A stretch of DNA of 44,012 nt, taken from the NCBI GenBank assembly GCA_902610905.1, contig CACLXS010000008.1, positions 1-44,012 of the forward strand. Direction: 5' to 3'. Positions within the stretch are counted from its first letter, which is position 1. Every line of letters begins with the position of its first letter. The notes beneath the pieces are model-generated. The model made no database searches, was not told the origin of the DNA, and saw only the letters and a program-made list of their open reading frames with translations. The position numbers were made by a program, and so were the translations under genes. Positions 1 through 7,501 of the stretch are shown one piece after another. This stretch comes from an uncultured SAR86 cluster bacterium (GTDB taxonomy: Bacteria; Pseudomonadota; Gammaproteobacteria; Magnimaribacterales; D2472).

Positions 1-344
1 TCAATGAGAACGATACAACTTCTACTGATGAAATTGCAAAATTAGTTCAGGCAGATCATTTAATCTTACTATCCAACGTAGATGGTTTATATAAAGAGCC
101 ACCAAAAAATAATAAGAACGATGATTTAGTTTTGGAAGTTAGGTCAATTAATAAAAAAATAAAAGATATGGCGGGTGCTGCTTCAAAGCTTGGTAAAGGT
201 GGAATGATTTCTAAAATTAAAGCTGCAGAAATATGTATGAAATTTAAATGCTCAGTTATTATTACCTCTGGTTTGAAGGAAAGCCCCATAAAAAGCCTTA
301 GTAATAAAAAAACAAAATCAACGAAATTTATAATCAAATCATGA
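1..344 (+). CDS. proB: Glutamate 5-kinase, C-terminal part (5' end outside window)
   Basis: This is the 3' end of a gene entering the window in frame from base 3. ProB phosphorylates glutamate with ATP in the first step of proline synthesis. The visible part starts with NENDTTSTDEIAKLV, followed by ADHLILLSNVDGLY, the nucleotide-binding part of the amino acid kinase fold, and then GAASKLGKGGMISKIKAA, which matches the conserved GTGGMxTKxxAA segment. The protein ends at STKFIIKS, where the kinase fold ends in E. coli ProB. The C-terminal PUA domain of the 367-residue E. coli enzyme is therefore absent. The stop codon overlaps the proA start (ATGA), so the two are translationally coupled. The kinase assignment is firm; the start is not in the window. 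Confidence 0.93.
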   Translation, partial: NENDTTSTDEIAKLVQADHLILLSNVDGLYKEPPKNNKNDDLVLEVRSINKKIKDMAGAASKLGKGGMISKIKAAEICMKFKCSVIITSGLKESPIKSLSNKKTKSTKFIIKS

Positions 345-1606
345 TGGTTGAAAATATGAATATTGAAAAAATTGGCGCCAATGCAAAAAAAGCAGCAAGT
401 AGTCTTGCCAAAGAGTCAAGTGAGCAAAAAAATTATGCTCTTACAGCAATGGCTAAAAATATCCTTGCTGATAAAAAAGACATATTAGATGCAAATAAAT
501 TAGACATTGAAAATAGTAAAACAAAAAACCTTTCAGAGTCATTTATTGATCGTTTGGAATTAAATGAGGAAAGAATAACTGCTATATCTAATACTCTAAA
601 TGAAATAGAGTCTTTTAAAGACCCTGTTGGAAAAATTTTAGATTCTTGGCAAAGGCCAAATGGATTACAAATATCCAGAGTATCAACACCTTTAGGTGTA
701 ATTGGTATTATTTATGAAAGCAGGCCTAATGTAACTGCTGATGCTGGTGCTTTATCATTGAAAGCCGGAAATGCATCGATATTAAGGGGTGGTTCAGATA
801 GTATTAATTCTTGCTTAGCAATTCATAAATCATTGGTCAAAGGTCTTAAAGAAGCAAATATTGATGAAAATACGATTCAAATCATTAAAAATACAGACAG
901 AGAAATTGTAAGAAAAATGCTGCATGGAATAAATCAATCAATTGATGTTATTGTTCCAAGAGGTGGCAAAAGTCTGGTGGCTATGGTTGAAGAAGAGGCA
1001 AGAGTACCTGTATTTGCCCATCTTGAGGGCATATGTCATATTTTTGTTGATAAAACAGCCCATCTAGATAGGTCAGTTGATGTTTGTATAAATGCAAAAA
1101 TGAGAAGACCTGGTATATGTGGTGCTGTAGAAACGATCTTAGTGCATGATGAGATAGCTAATGAATTTATGCCTAAGCTTATTAATGCTCTTAAAGCTCA
1201 AGCGTGTGAAATTAGGGGTTGTGTTAAAACACAAATGTTTAATGAGAATATTATTGAAGCAAAAGATCAAGATTGGTCTACAGAATATTTGTTACCAATA
1301 GTTAGCATAAAAATAGTAGATAATTTTGCTCAAGCTATTGAGCATATTGACTGCTATTCGTCAGGTCATACAGAATCAATTCTTACTGAAGACCTTAATC
1401 GTGCAGTGAGATTTCAAAAAGATATAGATAGCGCAATAGTTATGCATAATACATCTACACAATTTGCAGATGGTGGTGAATTTGGTTTGGGTGGTGAGAT
1501 AGGAATAGCTACAGGAAAATTTCATGCAAGAGGTCCTGTCGGTGTAGATCAATTAACTAGTTTTAAATACTTAGTTAATGGAAATGGACACATTAGAGGT
1601 AAATAA
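341..1606 (+). CDS. proA: Gamma-glutamyl phosphate reductase (glutamate-5-semialdehyde dehydrogenase)
   Basis: ProA reduces gamma-glutamyl phosphate with NADPH to glutamate-5-semialdehyde, the second step of proline synthesis. At 421 residues it is close to the E. coli length (417). Recognisable segments are GVIGIIYESRPNVTADAGAL, LKAGNASILRGG and MRRPGICGAVETILV; Cys260 in the last is the expected catalytic thiol. The C-terminal half has HNTSTQFADGGEFGLGGEIG, also typical of the family. The ATG at 341 overlaps the proB stop; a second ATG follows directly, and another lies at 356. It forms a proBA operon with its neighbour. A run of nine T follows the stop without a clear hairpin before it, so termination is unresolved. 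Confidence 0.97.
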   Translation: MMVENMNIEKIGANAKKAASSLAKESSEQKNYALTAMAKNILADKKDILDANKLDIENSKTKNLSESFIDRLELNEERITAISNTLNEIESFKDPVGKILDSWQRPNGLQISRVSTPLGVIGIIYESRPNVTADAGALSLKAGNASILRGGSDSINSCLAIHKSLVKGLKEANIDENTIQIIKNTDREIVRKMLHGINQSIDVIVPRGGKSLVAMVEEEARVPVFAHLEGICHIFVDKTAHLDRSVDVCINAKMRRPGICGAVETILVHDEIANEFMPKLINALKAQACEIRGCVKTQMFNENIIEAKDQDWSTEYLLPIVSIKIVDNFAQAIEHIDCYSSGHTESILTEDLNRAVRFQKDIDSAIVMHNTSTQFADGGEFGLGGEIGIATGKFHARGPVGVDQLTSFKYLVNGNGHIRGK

Positions 1607-1908
1607 TTTTTTTTTATTTTGTAGCAAGACTACAAATATATACCTGAATATATCCTATAAAATCAACAATTATAAAAAATTTGACAAATATTGAGCAGTT
1701 AAAATAGTATTCGCTACAAGTATTGCTTGAATATTACATTTTTATAGATCTATGTTCTCCCCTATTAGAATATTGATACTATCTCCTCTCCAAAAAAAAT
1801 TAATATCGAGCAATACAAACCTGCTTTGGCTTAGAATTTGTTTTTTCGAGGCATCTATTAAACGTTAATCTAAGCACGCCCGGGTTTTTTAAAACATGGG
1901 TATAAATT
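1607..1908 (+). other. Intergenic region before the lipoprotein gene
   Basis: These 302 bases lie between proA and the lipoprotein gene and hold no ORF I can support. They contain a promoter-like pair (separate entry), a 7-base inverted repeat GCTTAGA (1829-1835) and TCTAAGC (1869-1875) with a 33-base loop, and a CCCGGG followed by six T at 1879-1890. If the promoter is real, the lipoprotein mRNA has a leader of about 190 bases, or a short RNA is made here. I do not recognise a riboswitch or tRNA in it. Confidence 0.4.
1681..1710 (+). promoter_or_regulatory. Candidate sigma-70 promoter
   Basis: A perfect -35 hexamer TTGACA (1681-1686) is followed after 18 bases by TAGTAT (1705-1710), a four-of-six match to TATAAT. 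It would drive the lipoprotein gene at 1909. The match is good for -35 and moderate for -10; in AT-rich DNA some chance matches are expected. Confidence 0.4.
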
Positions 1909-3816
1909 ATGGCAGATAAAAATTACACGATCTTATTAATAACTTTCTTCGCAATAACATCATGCGGTGGTGGTGGCGGCGGTGGAAGTTCATACAACTC
2001 CTCCAATCCAGGATATGGTACTGACAATTATTCACCTGAAATAACAAATGCGAGTGCGAATATTAGCGTGCAAGAAAATCAAACATCAGCATTTACAGTA
2101 ACTGCATCTGATGCTGATGGTGATGCACTCACCTTTTCAATTTCAGGAACTGATTCAAGTTTATTTACCATTGGAGAAACATCTGGAATTGTAGCTTTCA
2201 TAACTGCACCAGATTATGAAGCTCCTTCTGACGAAAATACCGATAATGTTTACTCAATCATCGCTACAGTAAGTGATGGGACCGCAACTGATAATATGAT
2301 GTTCAATATAAATGTTACAAATGACACCTCGGATGATACAAGTTCTGAAAATTTTGACGGTAAGATAGTTGCCTCGGGTCCTATACAATCAGCTTCAGTA
2401 TGTTTTGTTGAAAGTATATCTGATGTTTGTAGCGAAGCTCAGTTTAATACAACATCTGCTCAAGATGGTACCTTTCAGCTAGTTGTAGATGGTAACCCTT
2501 CTGGATTTATTAAAACTGAAGGTGGTTTTGATCCTAATACCAATTGGGAGATATTGACAGATGAGGGTCTTGCAATAGGTCAGCCTACTACAGATCAAAA
2601 TTTTATTATCTCGCCAATGAGCACAATGATGCTTGTTTACGATAACAACACTGAATATGAAGTTTTCAAATCCAAACTAGGAATAAATTCAGACTTTATG
2701 ATTAGATTTGATGATCCTTTTGATAATCTAAACATAGAAACTAATAACAAAGTGGCAGTAGTATATTCACAGATGGTTGTTCTTGGTGAAGTTTTAAAAG
2801 AAATTCACACATATGAAGATAAGCAGCCTTTTTGGATTGCTGCTGATAATATTTATAACAGATCTGGAGATGAAACATCACTTGCAGATACCACCTTCAT
2901 AAAAGATATGCTTGCAAATTTAGATGCGGATTTTAATCCAACGAGTGATCAATTGGTTGATCTTTCAGCAGGTATATCATCCTTTTTACAAAAAATTTAT
3001 GCTGATACATCTAATACACATTCATCATTTGTAGCGGTAGGCGTTAAGGAGTTAGAAGATTTAATGGAGTCAGTTGTTGACGGTACTGCAGATGCCACTG
3101 AAATAGACAAATTAATTTTTAATACTAATAGTTGGATTGCTGAAAATACATCATGGGATGGAGGTTTAATAGTAGATAATGAGGAACATTTAAGAACAAC
3201 AACTTACTCACTTTCAAATGAAGGTAGTTCAAACTACCTTGTCGATCAAATAAATCCTAAAACAACAGATTTTATAATATATGTCAAAGAAGGTGATATT
3301 ATTAAATTTGATGCAGCCAGTTCAGTTACTTCGAATCACCCCTTCCTTCTATCTACTGAAGTTGATGATAGAGACGACAGTGCGCAAATTGGAACTAATG
3401 AAGGCTGGGATAAAGATACTTTAACATTAACAGTTTCAGCAAATACGCCTGATGAAATTTATCCATATTGTGATTTTCATGCCGGGATGTACACAAATGG
3501 TAAAATTGTGAAAGTTGATAACTACAACGTTGCCAATCTTGATGTAACTAATGCATCAGGAGCTCTTCAGGTTAAAGGTACTGTTGCAACTGGTCCCTTT
3601 AAAGGTGCATCAGGCTTCACTTATAAAGTTTATTTAACTAGGCAAGACAGCTCTGATCACGAGCATACTTTCTACGAATATCCAAACCTCACATTTTATA
3701 TGCCTAATGATCAGGGCTATCATGGATCAGAAAATGCTTCTAACGATGAGTTGTTCAAGCCTAAGTCACATTATGTAGGCTCATCTGGAACCAACGACTC
3801 AGATAGTGGTTACTAA
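1909..3816 (+). CDS. Large lipoprotein with cadherin-like and cupredoxin-like domains
   Basis: This 635-residue protein starts with a lipoprotein signal (hydrophobic stretch, then ITSC at about residues 17-20) followed by a run of Gly and a Ser/Asn linker. Residues about 45-138 form a cadherin-like repeat (NxSVQENQT, ASDADGDALTFSISG, TAPDYEAP). A middle region begins with GPIQSASVCFVES, like modules of other marine lipoproteins, and is otherwise unassigned. Residues about 455-535 look like a blue-copper fold: His477 (SNHPFLL), then Cys521, His524 and Met527 in PYCDFHAGM, the full type 1 copper ligand pattern. The last 70 residues are rich in His and Tyr (SDHEHTFYEYP). It is probably anchored in the outer membrane. 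Function is unknown; adhesion or copper-linked redox activity are inferences. No strong Shine-Dalgarno precedes the ATG. Confidence 0.8.
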   Translation: MADKNYTILLITFFAITSCGGGGGGGSSYNSSNPGYGTDNYSPEITNASANISVQENQTSAFTVTASDADGDALTFSISGTDSSLFTIGETSGIVAFITAPDYEAPSDENTDNVYSIIATVSDGTATDNMMFNINVTNDTSDDTSSENFDGKIVASGPIQSASVCFVESISDVCSEAQFNTTSAQDGTFQLVVDGNPSGFIKTEGGFDPNTNWEILTDEGLAIGQPTTDQNFIISPMSTMMLVYDNNTEYEVFKSKLGINSDFMIRFDDPFDNLNIETNNKVAVVYSQMVVLGEVLKEIHTYEDKQPFWIAADNIYNRSGDETSLADTTFIKDMLANLDADFNPTSDQLVDLSAGISSFLQKIYADTSNTHSSFVAVGVKELEDLMESVVDGTADATEIDKLIFNTNSWIAENTSWDGGLIVDNEEHLRTTTYSLSNEGSSNYLVDQINPKTTDFIIYVKEGDIIKFDAASSVTSNHPFLLSTEVDDRDDSAQIGTNEGWDKDTLTLTVSANTPDEIYPYCDFHAGMYTNGKIVKVDNYNVANLDVTNASGALQVKGTVATGPFKGASGFTYKVYLTRQDSSDHEHTFYEYPNLTFYMPNDQGYHGSENASNDELFKPKSHYVGSSGTNDSDSGY

Positions 3817-3831
3817 ATAAATTAGTTGAAA

Positions 3832-4146
3832 TTATACATGGCCAGAAAACTTTTTAAGATTTTTGGCCATTTTTTTTGCGTATCTTTTAAATATCTTTAA
3901 GGCCTTCAATATGTCATCGGATTCTTCAGTTTCTGATAAAGAATAGCCATCCCAATAGCTAACAACATAGCCAATTTTAGTTTCAGAAAGCTCTATGATG
4001 GCTGGATCTTGATTTTTTTCATCCAGATGCATAATTTCTATCTTATCATCTCTTAAATCAATAGATGTGTGCTTAACCTCTGAAAACATAGATTTATAAA
4101 GATTTTCAATTCTAATATAGTTAGCTTTTAAGTTTGTTTTGGTCAT
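3832..4146 (-). CDS. Small protein of unknown function
   Basis: A 104-residue protein if the ATG at 4146 is used; the frame stays open to a TTG at 4170. I do not recognise it. The N-terminal half is mixed, with a segment of short beta-like strands (DDKIEIMHLDEKN, AIIELSETKIGYVVSYWDGY). The C-terminal end is a basic helix (KALKIFKRYAKKMAKNLKKF). There is no signal peptide or membrane segment. The ATG at 4146 overlaps the 3' end of the DUF2805-like gene upstream by 26 bases. This suggests coupled expression at the end of the rsmJ transcript. Its stop region coincides with the terminator of the facing gene. It is probably real because of that position and the absence of a better frame. Confidence 0.6.
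   Translation of the reverse strand: MTKTNLKANYIRIENLYKSMFSEVKHTSIDLRDDKIEIMHLDEKNQDPAIIELSETKIGYVVSYWDGYSLSETEESDDILKALKIFKRYAKKMAKNLKKFSGHV
3838..3878 (+). terminator. Rho-independent terminator of the lipoprotein gene
   Basis: The perfect inverted pair ATGGCCA (3838-3844) and TGGCCAT (3864-3870), extended inward by a G-U and about three A-T pairs, is followed by eight T (3871-3878). It lies 22 bases after the lipoprotein stop on the same strand. It overlaps the last codons of the convergent minus-strand gene, but there is no T-run on the minus side, so it works in the plus direction. Confidence 0.85.
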
Positions 4147-4336
4147 ATGAATGATGTCTTCCAACTTCAAAATCTCTTAAACCCAAGTGTTTAGTTTTTC
4201 TTCCTCTTGCCCTCTTTCTCCAGAGAGTATAACTCCCCTTTTTTAGATTTTTTCTCATCAAATCTTCAACCTGATTCTGATTGAGACCAAAAGTAGCCTC
4301 GATAGCATCAAAAGGAGTTCTATCCTCCCATGCCAT
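4121..4336 (-). CDS. TIGR03643/DUF2805 family small protein
   Basis: A 71-residue soluble protein. The sequence WEDRTPFDAIEATFGL, followed by VEDLMRKNLKKGSYTLWRKR and GRKTKH, is characteristic of a small conserved family annotated TIGR03643 or DUF2805. The N-terminal part reads like a helix-turn-helix and the rest is strongly basic, so nucleic acid binding is plausible but unproven. It lies between a 55-residue coiled-coil protein and another small unknown, all in the direction of rsmJ. The ATG at 4336 is preceded by only 29 bases of spacer from the upstream stop. The family match is from memory of its conserved core. Confidence 0.8.
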   Translation of the reverse strand: MAWEDRTPFDAIEATFGLNQNQVEDLMRKNLKKGSYTLWRKRARGRKTKHLGLRDFEVGRHHSYDQNKLKS

Positions 4337-4365
4337 TTCGATGATCCTAGAAATATGTTCTTCTT

Positions 4366-4533
4366 TTAGCTTTTTAATTTAGATACCTCAGACTCTAATT
4401 CAGTAATTCTTCTTTTTAAAGGTTCGATTTCGTCTTTTTTAACAAAGCCCGCTTCCTTCAAAAATTTTTCTAGCGCTGGCTTCATCATCTTTTCCATATT
4501 TTTAGCATCTTTCATCATTGTAAAAGGGTTCAT
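4366..4533 (-). CDS. Short coiled-coil protein (55 aa)
   Basis: A 55-residue ORF starting ATG at 4533, with an excellent Shine-Dalgarno AAGGAG (complement of 4539-4544) five bases before it, and ending TAA at 4366. The N-terminal part is Met/Lys-rich (NPFTMMKDAKNMEKMMKP). It is followed by FLKEAGFVKKDEI and a heptad-like helix PLKRRITELESEVSKLKS. The pattern of a short amphipathic region, then a conserved turn, then a coiled coil recalls BMFP/UbiK-type accessory factors and the tails of phasin-like proteins. It is too short to decide. It directly follows rsmJ, whose stop codon touches the ribosome binding site, so it belongs to that operon. The strong ribosome binding site and codon pattern make it a real gene. 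Confidence 0.7.
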   Translation of the reverse strand: MNPFTMMKDAKNMEKMMKPALEKFLKEAGFVKKDEIEPLKRRITELESEVSKLKS

Positions 4534-4542
4534 TTCATCTCC

Positions 4543-5274
4543 TTATATATATACATCAAATCTTGTTGACTTACCTTTAACTTGGTAGTTTAAGTTAGTA
4601 TCTATTATCTTTGATTTAACTGGTCTTTTTAAGACAATTTTTTTAAATTCTTGTTTTTTAAAATCAAAAAATATTTGATCTTCTATATTTTTGATTGCCT
4701 CGAATTCAAGAATACTTTTTATATCATTCATACTACCTGATCTAGCAGTATTTTTCTTGCTATCAGGATACATTGGGTCTAGATAAATCAGATCAATATT
4801 TCTCTTATTTTTGTATATATCGACAGCATTTCCATAAACTAAGTCTAAGTTTTTTAAAAAAATTAATTCCTCTCTTGCTCTATTAATAGCATCATTTAAT
4901 AACATAAATAAAATACTGCTTTGCTCACAAGCAATTACTTTGTGACCTAATGCCAGAAAAATTAGGGTATCTGATAAAAAGCCTGCAGTTCCATCAAGTA
5001 TTGTTAAATTATCTTTTTTTTTACCTAATACTTTCTTTAAAAGTGTTTCATGATCTGTTCTTTTCAGTCTCCACCCCATTTGCCCTTTTAAAAAATCTAT
5101 ATGAATTAATTTTTTTTGTGATGAGTTAATAACAAAATGTAATCCGTTTTCTTTGTATATAAAAAATGATAGCTGTTCTGGATATTTATTTACTATATTT
5201 GCCTCAGGAACGCCTAAAACATTAAGTAAATAATCTACATAGATTTTGTTATCAATGTAAATTGGTAAATTCAT
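4543..5274 (-). CDS. rsmJ: 16S rRNA (guanine1516-N2)-methyltransferase
   Basis: RsmJ methylates G1516 of 16S rRNA with S-adenosylmethionine. The 243-residue protein has the family core: HIDFLKGQMGWRLKR (normally DFxxGxxxHRR), TILDGTAGFLSDTLIFLALG for SAM binding, the catalytic-type motif LDPMYPDSKK, and the terminal KRP and STRFDVY signature. It starts ATG at 5274 inside an ATGA overlap with uppP, so translation is coupled. The next gene (55-residue coiled coil) has its ribosome binding site right at the rsmJ stop. Length is close to the E. coli protein (about 250). The assignment is strong from the combined DPMxP and RFDVY motifs. Confidence 0.9.
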   Translation of the reverse strand: MNLPIYIDNKIYVDYLLNVLGVPEANIVNKYPEQLSFFIYKENGLHFVINSSQKKLIHIDFLKGQMGWRLKRTDHETLLKKVLGKKKDNLTILDGTAGFLSDTLIFLALGHKVIACEQSSILFMLLNDAINRAREELIFLKNLDLVYGNAVDIYKNKRNIDLIYLDPMYPDSKKNTARSGSMNDIKSILEFEAIKNIEDQIFFDFKKQEFKKIVLKRPVKSKIIDTNLNYQVKGKSTRFDVYI

Positions 5275-6059
5275 ATTAGAACTAGTAACAGAACTCCTAA
5301 TAAAACCCTATAAATTACAAATGGATACATGCCAATTTTTTCAACAAAAATTAGAAAATATTTTATAGTCAGAAAAGCGACAATACTTGAGGTTAAAAAA
5401 CCAACAACTAAAGAGATAATATTAAGCTGAGTTTCATATAGAACCAAATCCCCAATTAAAAAAACTAGTGCGCCAAAAATAGTTGGTATTGCCAATAAAA
5501 AAGCAAATTTTGATGACTCTTTTAAATTTAATCCAATTAATAATGCAGCTGTCATCGCCGTCCCTGATCTTGATGCTCCTGGAAATAAAGCAAAAACCTG
5601 AAACACACCTATAAAAATAGCTCCAGCAATTGTTAGCTCAATTAAGCTTTTAGATGATGAGCTATATTTATATGCAAAAAGCAAAAAGCCAGCAAATAAA
5701 AGATTCATGTATGCAATACTAGCAATACTATTTCTATTTAATTTTATAAAATCTGTTCCAAGCAGGCCTGCCATGACAATTGGAAAAGTTGCAATTATTA
5801 ATAAATATGCAACTTTTCTGCTGTCATTATTATTATTTTTAGAAATTAAAGACTTAATCATAAGCTTAATCTCAGTTCTAAAAAAATATATTACAGCAAG
5901 CAGTGTCCCTGCATGAACAGCTATATCAAATGCCAATCCAAGATCATCTGTTCCAAATAATAAAGTTGGAAATAATAAATGTGCCGAGCTTGATATTGGT
6001 AAGAATTCTGTTAACCCTTGAATTAAACCTAAAAGAAAGCTTAGAAGAACTTCATTCAT
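5271..6059 (-). CDS. uppP: Undecaprenyl-diphosphatase
   Basis: UppP (BacA) removes a phosphate from undecaprenyl diphosphate to recycle the lipid carrier for peptidoglycan and O-antigen. The 262-residue protein is hydrophobic, with about seven to eight membrane segments. Both signature motifs are intact: QGLTEFLPISSSAHLL near the N-terminus (Glu and Ser/His active site) and FPGASRSGTAMTAALLIGL at about residues 160-178 (PGxSRSG). Its start overlaps the tsaB-like stop by eight bases and its stop overlaps rsmJ by four, so it is inside the long minus-strand operon. Length is typical (E. coli 273). Confidence 0.96.
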   Translation of the reverse strand: MNEVLLSFLLGLIQGLTEFLPISSSAHLLFPTLLFGTDDLGLAFDIAVHAGTLLAVIYFFRTEIKLMIKSLISKNNNNDSRKVAYLLIIATFPIVMAGLLGTDFIKLNRNSIASIAYMNLLFAGFLLFAYKYSSSSKSLIELTIAGAIFIGVFQVFALFPGASRSGTAMTAALLIGLNLKESSKFAFLLAIPTIFGALVFLIGDLVLYETQLNIISLVVGFLTSSIVAFLTIKYFLIFVEKIGMYPFVIYRVLLGVLLLVLI

Positions 6060-6477
6060 TTACTTTTTTGTATTGGGGTATTAATGAATAAATAGGATTT
6101 GCAGTATCTGGTTTAAATGAGTTATTTTTTGAATTTAGATACATCTCTAAAGCTTTTTTAGCTACCGCATCAGAATCTAAGTTATCAACGTCATCTGAGT
6201 CGATAACAATTAGAGGTTTGCTAATAGCGGAAGTAATTCCTTTCAAATAAGCTGCAACACTTCTTGTAGCTGTATATGAGTTTGAATTATTTGCATATGC
6301 AAAAATATCAATCTCCTCAAGCGTAAAAAAAGAATCAAGCCCTATAAATGAAAGCATTTCTGACCAATTTGGTCTTTCTTTTCTTTCATGTTTAAGTGAA
6401 TACTGGACGACGTCATCTTTGATGATTGCACATAGAGAAGTTTGATTTCCAGAACTTTGTATAGCTATAACATTCAT
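6052..6477 (-). CDS. tsaB: Shortened TsaB-like protein (tRNA t6A synthesis partner)
   Basis: TsaB is the ASKHA-fold partner of TsaD in making the t6A base of tRNA. This 141-residue protein begins like TsaB (MNVIAIQSSGNQTSLCAII) and has the segment IDIFAYANNSNSYTATRS, which aligns with the usual GPGSFTGxR loop region but is degenerate. It then runs KGITSAISKPLIVIDS and jumps to a C-terminal end (ANPIYSLIPQYKK) that resembles the EPVYLR ending. About 90 residues of the usual 230 are missing from the middle, with no frameshift. The ATG at 6477 is preferred over the TTG at 6480. Position between adk and uppP in a tight operon suggests it is expressed. TsaB identity is likely; whether it is functional is open. 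Confidence 0.72.
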   Translation of the reverse strand: MNVIAIQSSGNQTSLCAIIKDDVVQYSLKHERKERPNWSEMLSFIGLDSFFTLEEIDIFAYANNSNSYTATRSVAAYLKGITSAISKPLIVIDSDDVDNLDSDAVAKKALEMYLNSKNNSFKPDTANPIYSLIPQYKKVNE

Positions 6478-6482
6478 CAAGT

Positions 6483-7127
6483 TTATATTTGACTAGATAT
6501 CAAATTAAAAACATCATCTACAGACTTTGATCCATCAACTGTAATATATTTTAAATTACTCTCAAGAACTTGATTTGAATAAAAATCTGATAAAGGTTTT
6601 GTTTGATCATGATATACGGCCAATCTTTTAAGAACAGTTTCTGGTATATCATCCTCTCTTTGGATTAAAGGTTCTCCTGTTTCATCATCTTTACCCTCTA
6701 TTTGTGGAGGATTGTAGTCAATATGATAGTTTTTACCTGACCCTGGATGAACTCTCCTACCAGACATTCTTTTAACAATAACTTCATCATCTACCTGAAT
6801 CTCAATAACATGTGTAAAGTTAATTCCCATATTCTTTAGCTCAGCTGCTTGACCCAAAGTCCTTGGGACTCCATCAAATAAAGAACCATTAATACAATCA
6901 GATTGTGTTAATCGATTTTTAATAAGCTCGCCTATTATTTCATCTGAGACCAGGCCACCTGTATCAAGAATATTTGAAACTTTTTTTCCAAAATCACTAC
7001 CTGAGGCAACAGCTTCTCGAAGCATGTCGCCGGTACTAATTTTAGGAATATTGCATAGTTCACAAATTAATTCAGCTTGTGTACCCTTTCCTGCACCCGG
7101 AGGGCCTAACAAAATAATATTTTTCAT
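6483..7127 (-). CDS. adk: Adenylate kinase
   Basis: Adk interconverts ATP plus AMP with two ADP and sets the adenylate energy charge. The 214 residues equal the E. coli length. The P-loop GPPGAGKGTQ is at the N-terminus, followed by PKISTGDMLREAVASG (AMP site), FDGVPRTLGQA, and the LID segment GRRVHPGSGKNYHIDYNPP. The LID has no zinc cysteines, which is the gammaproteobacterial long form. The usual FDGFPRT appears as FDGVPRT, a mild change. The ATG at 7127 lies in an ATGA overlap with acpS. It sits between acpS and the tsaB-like gene. Confidence 0.98.
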   Translation of the reverse strand: MKNIILLGPPGAGKGTQAELICELCNIPKISTGDMLREAVASGSDFGKKVSNILDTGGLVSDEIIGELIKNRLTQSDCINGSLFDGVPRTLGQAAELKNMGINFTHVIEIQVDDEVIVKRMSGRRVHPGSGKNYHIDYNPPQIEGKDDETGEPLIQREDDIPETVLKRLAVYHDQTKPLSDFYSNQVLESNLKYITVDGSKSVDDVFNLISSQI

Positions 7128-7501
7128 AACTCTAATATAGCAAATGCTATAGCGTAATCATTTTCGTCTGCAAGACTAACATGAGACTTTGATATACCCA
7201 AGTTAATCATAGTTTTTTTTACTTCACCTAGTGGATTTAATAATGGCTTACCATTTTCATCCCTTAAGATTTCAATGTCCTTAAATAAAATTGGTTTTCT
7301 TATTCCAGTTCCAAAAGCTTTTGAGACTGCCTCCTTTCCTGCAAATTGCTTTGCCAAAAATTTAATTAATCTTTTCTCATTAAATGAGGAGGCTATTTTC
7401 ATCTCTTTAGATGAAAGTATTTTCTCTGCAAATACAGATAAAGATTTCATCTCTTGAATTCTTGCGATTTTTACTATGTCTGTTCCTAAACCATAAATCA
7501 C
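7124..7501 (-). CDS. acpS: Holo-[acyl-carrier-protein] synthase
   Basis: AcpS moves the 4'-phosphopantetheine arm from CoA to apo-ACP, switching on fatty acid synthesis. The 125-residue protein has the N-terminal GLGTDIVKIARIQ (metal-binding Asp) and the central LAKQFAGKEAVSKAFGTGI, corresponding to WAAKEAxxKAxGxG, followed by LGISKSHVSLADENDYAIAFAIL. The start is a GTG at 7501 that shares a base with the recO stop (TAGTG). In E. coli pdxJ lies between recO and acpS; here the two genes touch and pdxJ is absent. Length and motifs are standard. Confidence 0.95.
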   Translation of the reverse strand: MIYGLGTDIVKIARIQEMKSLSVFAEKILSSKEMKIASSFNEKRLIKFLAKQFAGKEAVSKAFGTGIRKPILFKDIEILRDENGKPLLNPLGEVKKTMINLGISKSHVSLADENDYAIAFAILEL

